From contig DDVC01000030.1 in the NCBI GenBank assembly GCA_002345145.1, positions 382-6,251 on the forward strand: a DNA stretch of 5,870 bases. Reading direction: 5' to 3'. Position 1 is the first letter of the stretch, and every line of letters starts with the position of its first letter. Source of the stretch: Bacteroidetes bacterium UBA2322 (lineage in GTDB: Bacteria > Bacteroidota > Bacteroidia > Chitinophagales > UBA2359). This document shows, piece by piece, positions 5,868 to 5,870 of the stretch. Under the pieces are notes generated by a model that was not told the DNA's origin, made no database searches, and saw only the letters and a program-made list of their open reading frames with translations. A program made the position numbers and the translations under genes.

Positions 5868-5870
5868 ACA

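Overview
The window reads as a fragment, possibly a whole short contig, from a member of the Bacteroidota. Three things point there: a secreted protein with a type IX secretion (Por) sorting tail, a lipoprotein of a type I associate with Bacteroidota, and the general lack of Shine-Dalgarno sites before the genes together with a promoter-like element of the Bacteroidota type. An environmental relative of Chitinophagia or Saprospiria is possible but cannot be fixed from this sequence. All five genes are on the plus strand.

Layout. Positions 1-13 are the end of an Illumina adapter, and about 14-53 is GC-rich DNA that does not continue the gene beside it. From 54 to 1514 runs a photolyase/cryptochrome-like flavoprotein whose first residues are missing. 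It is followed by a lipoprotein of unknown function (1582-2781), a promoter-like element, a small ArsC/Spx-fold protein without the catalytic cysteine (2931-3290) and a perfect 13-bp stem terminator (3304-3346). Next comes a secreted protein built from two Kazal-plus-beta-domain units and a type IX tail (3367-4551). A family GT4 glycosyltransferase starts 9 bases later (4561-5682). The last 188 bases hold no gene, only degenerate short repeats and a terminal C-run.

How the genes relate. The terminator divides the window into two transcription blocks. In the upstream block, the photolyase-like gene and the lipoprotein may be co-transcribed (67-bp gap); the ArsC-like gene probably has its own promoter. 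In the downstream block, the Kazal protein and the glycosyltransferase are tightly spaced and probably form an operon concerned with the cell surface. I see no defence system, mobile element, CRISPR array, tRNA or rRNA. The best leads are two family members that keep the fold but have lost textbook catalytic residues (photolyase-like and ArsC-like), and the duplicated Kazal unit with an unusual cysteine pattern and two different predicted reactive-site residues.
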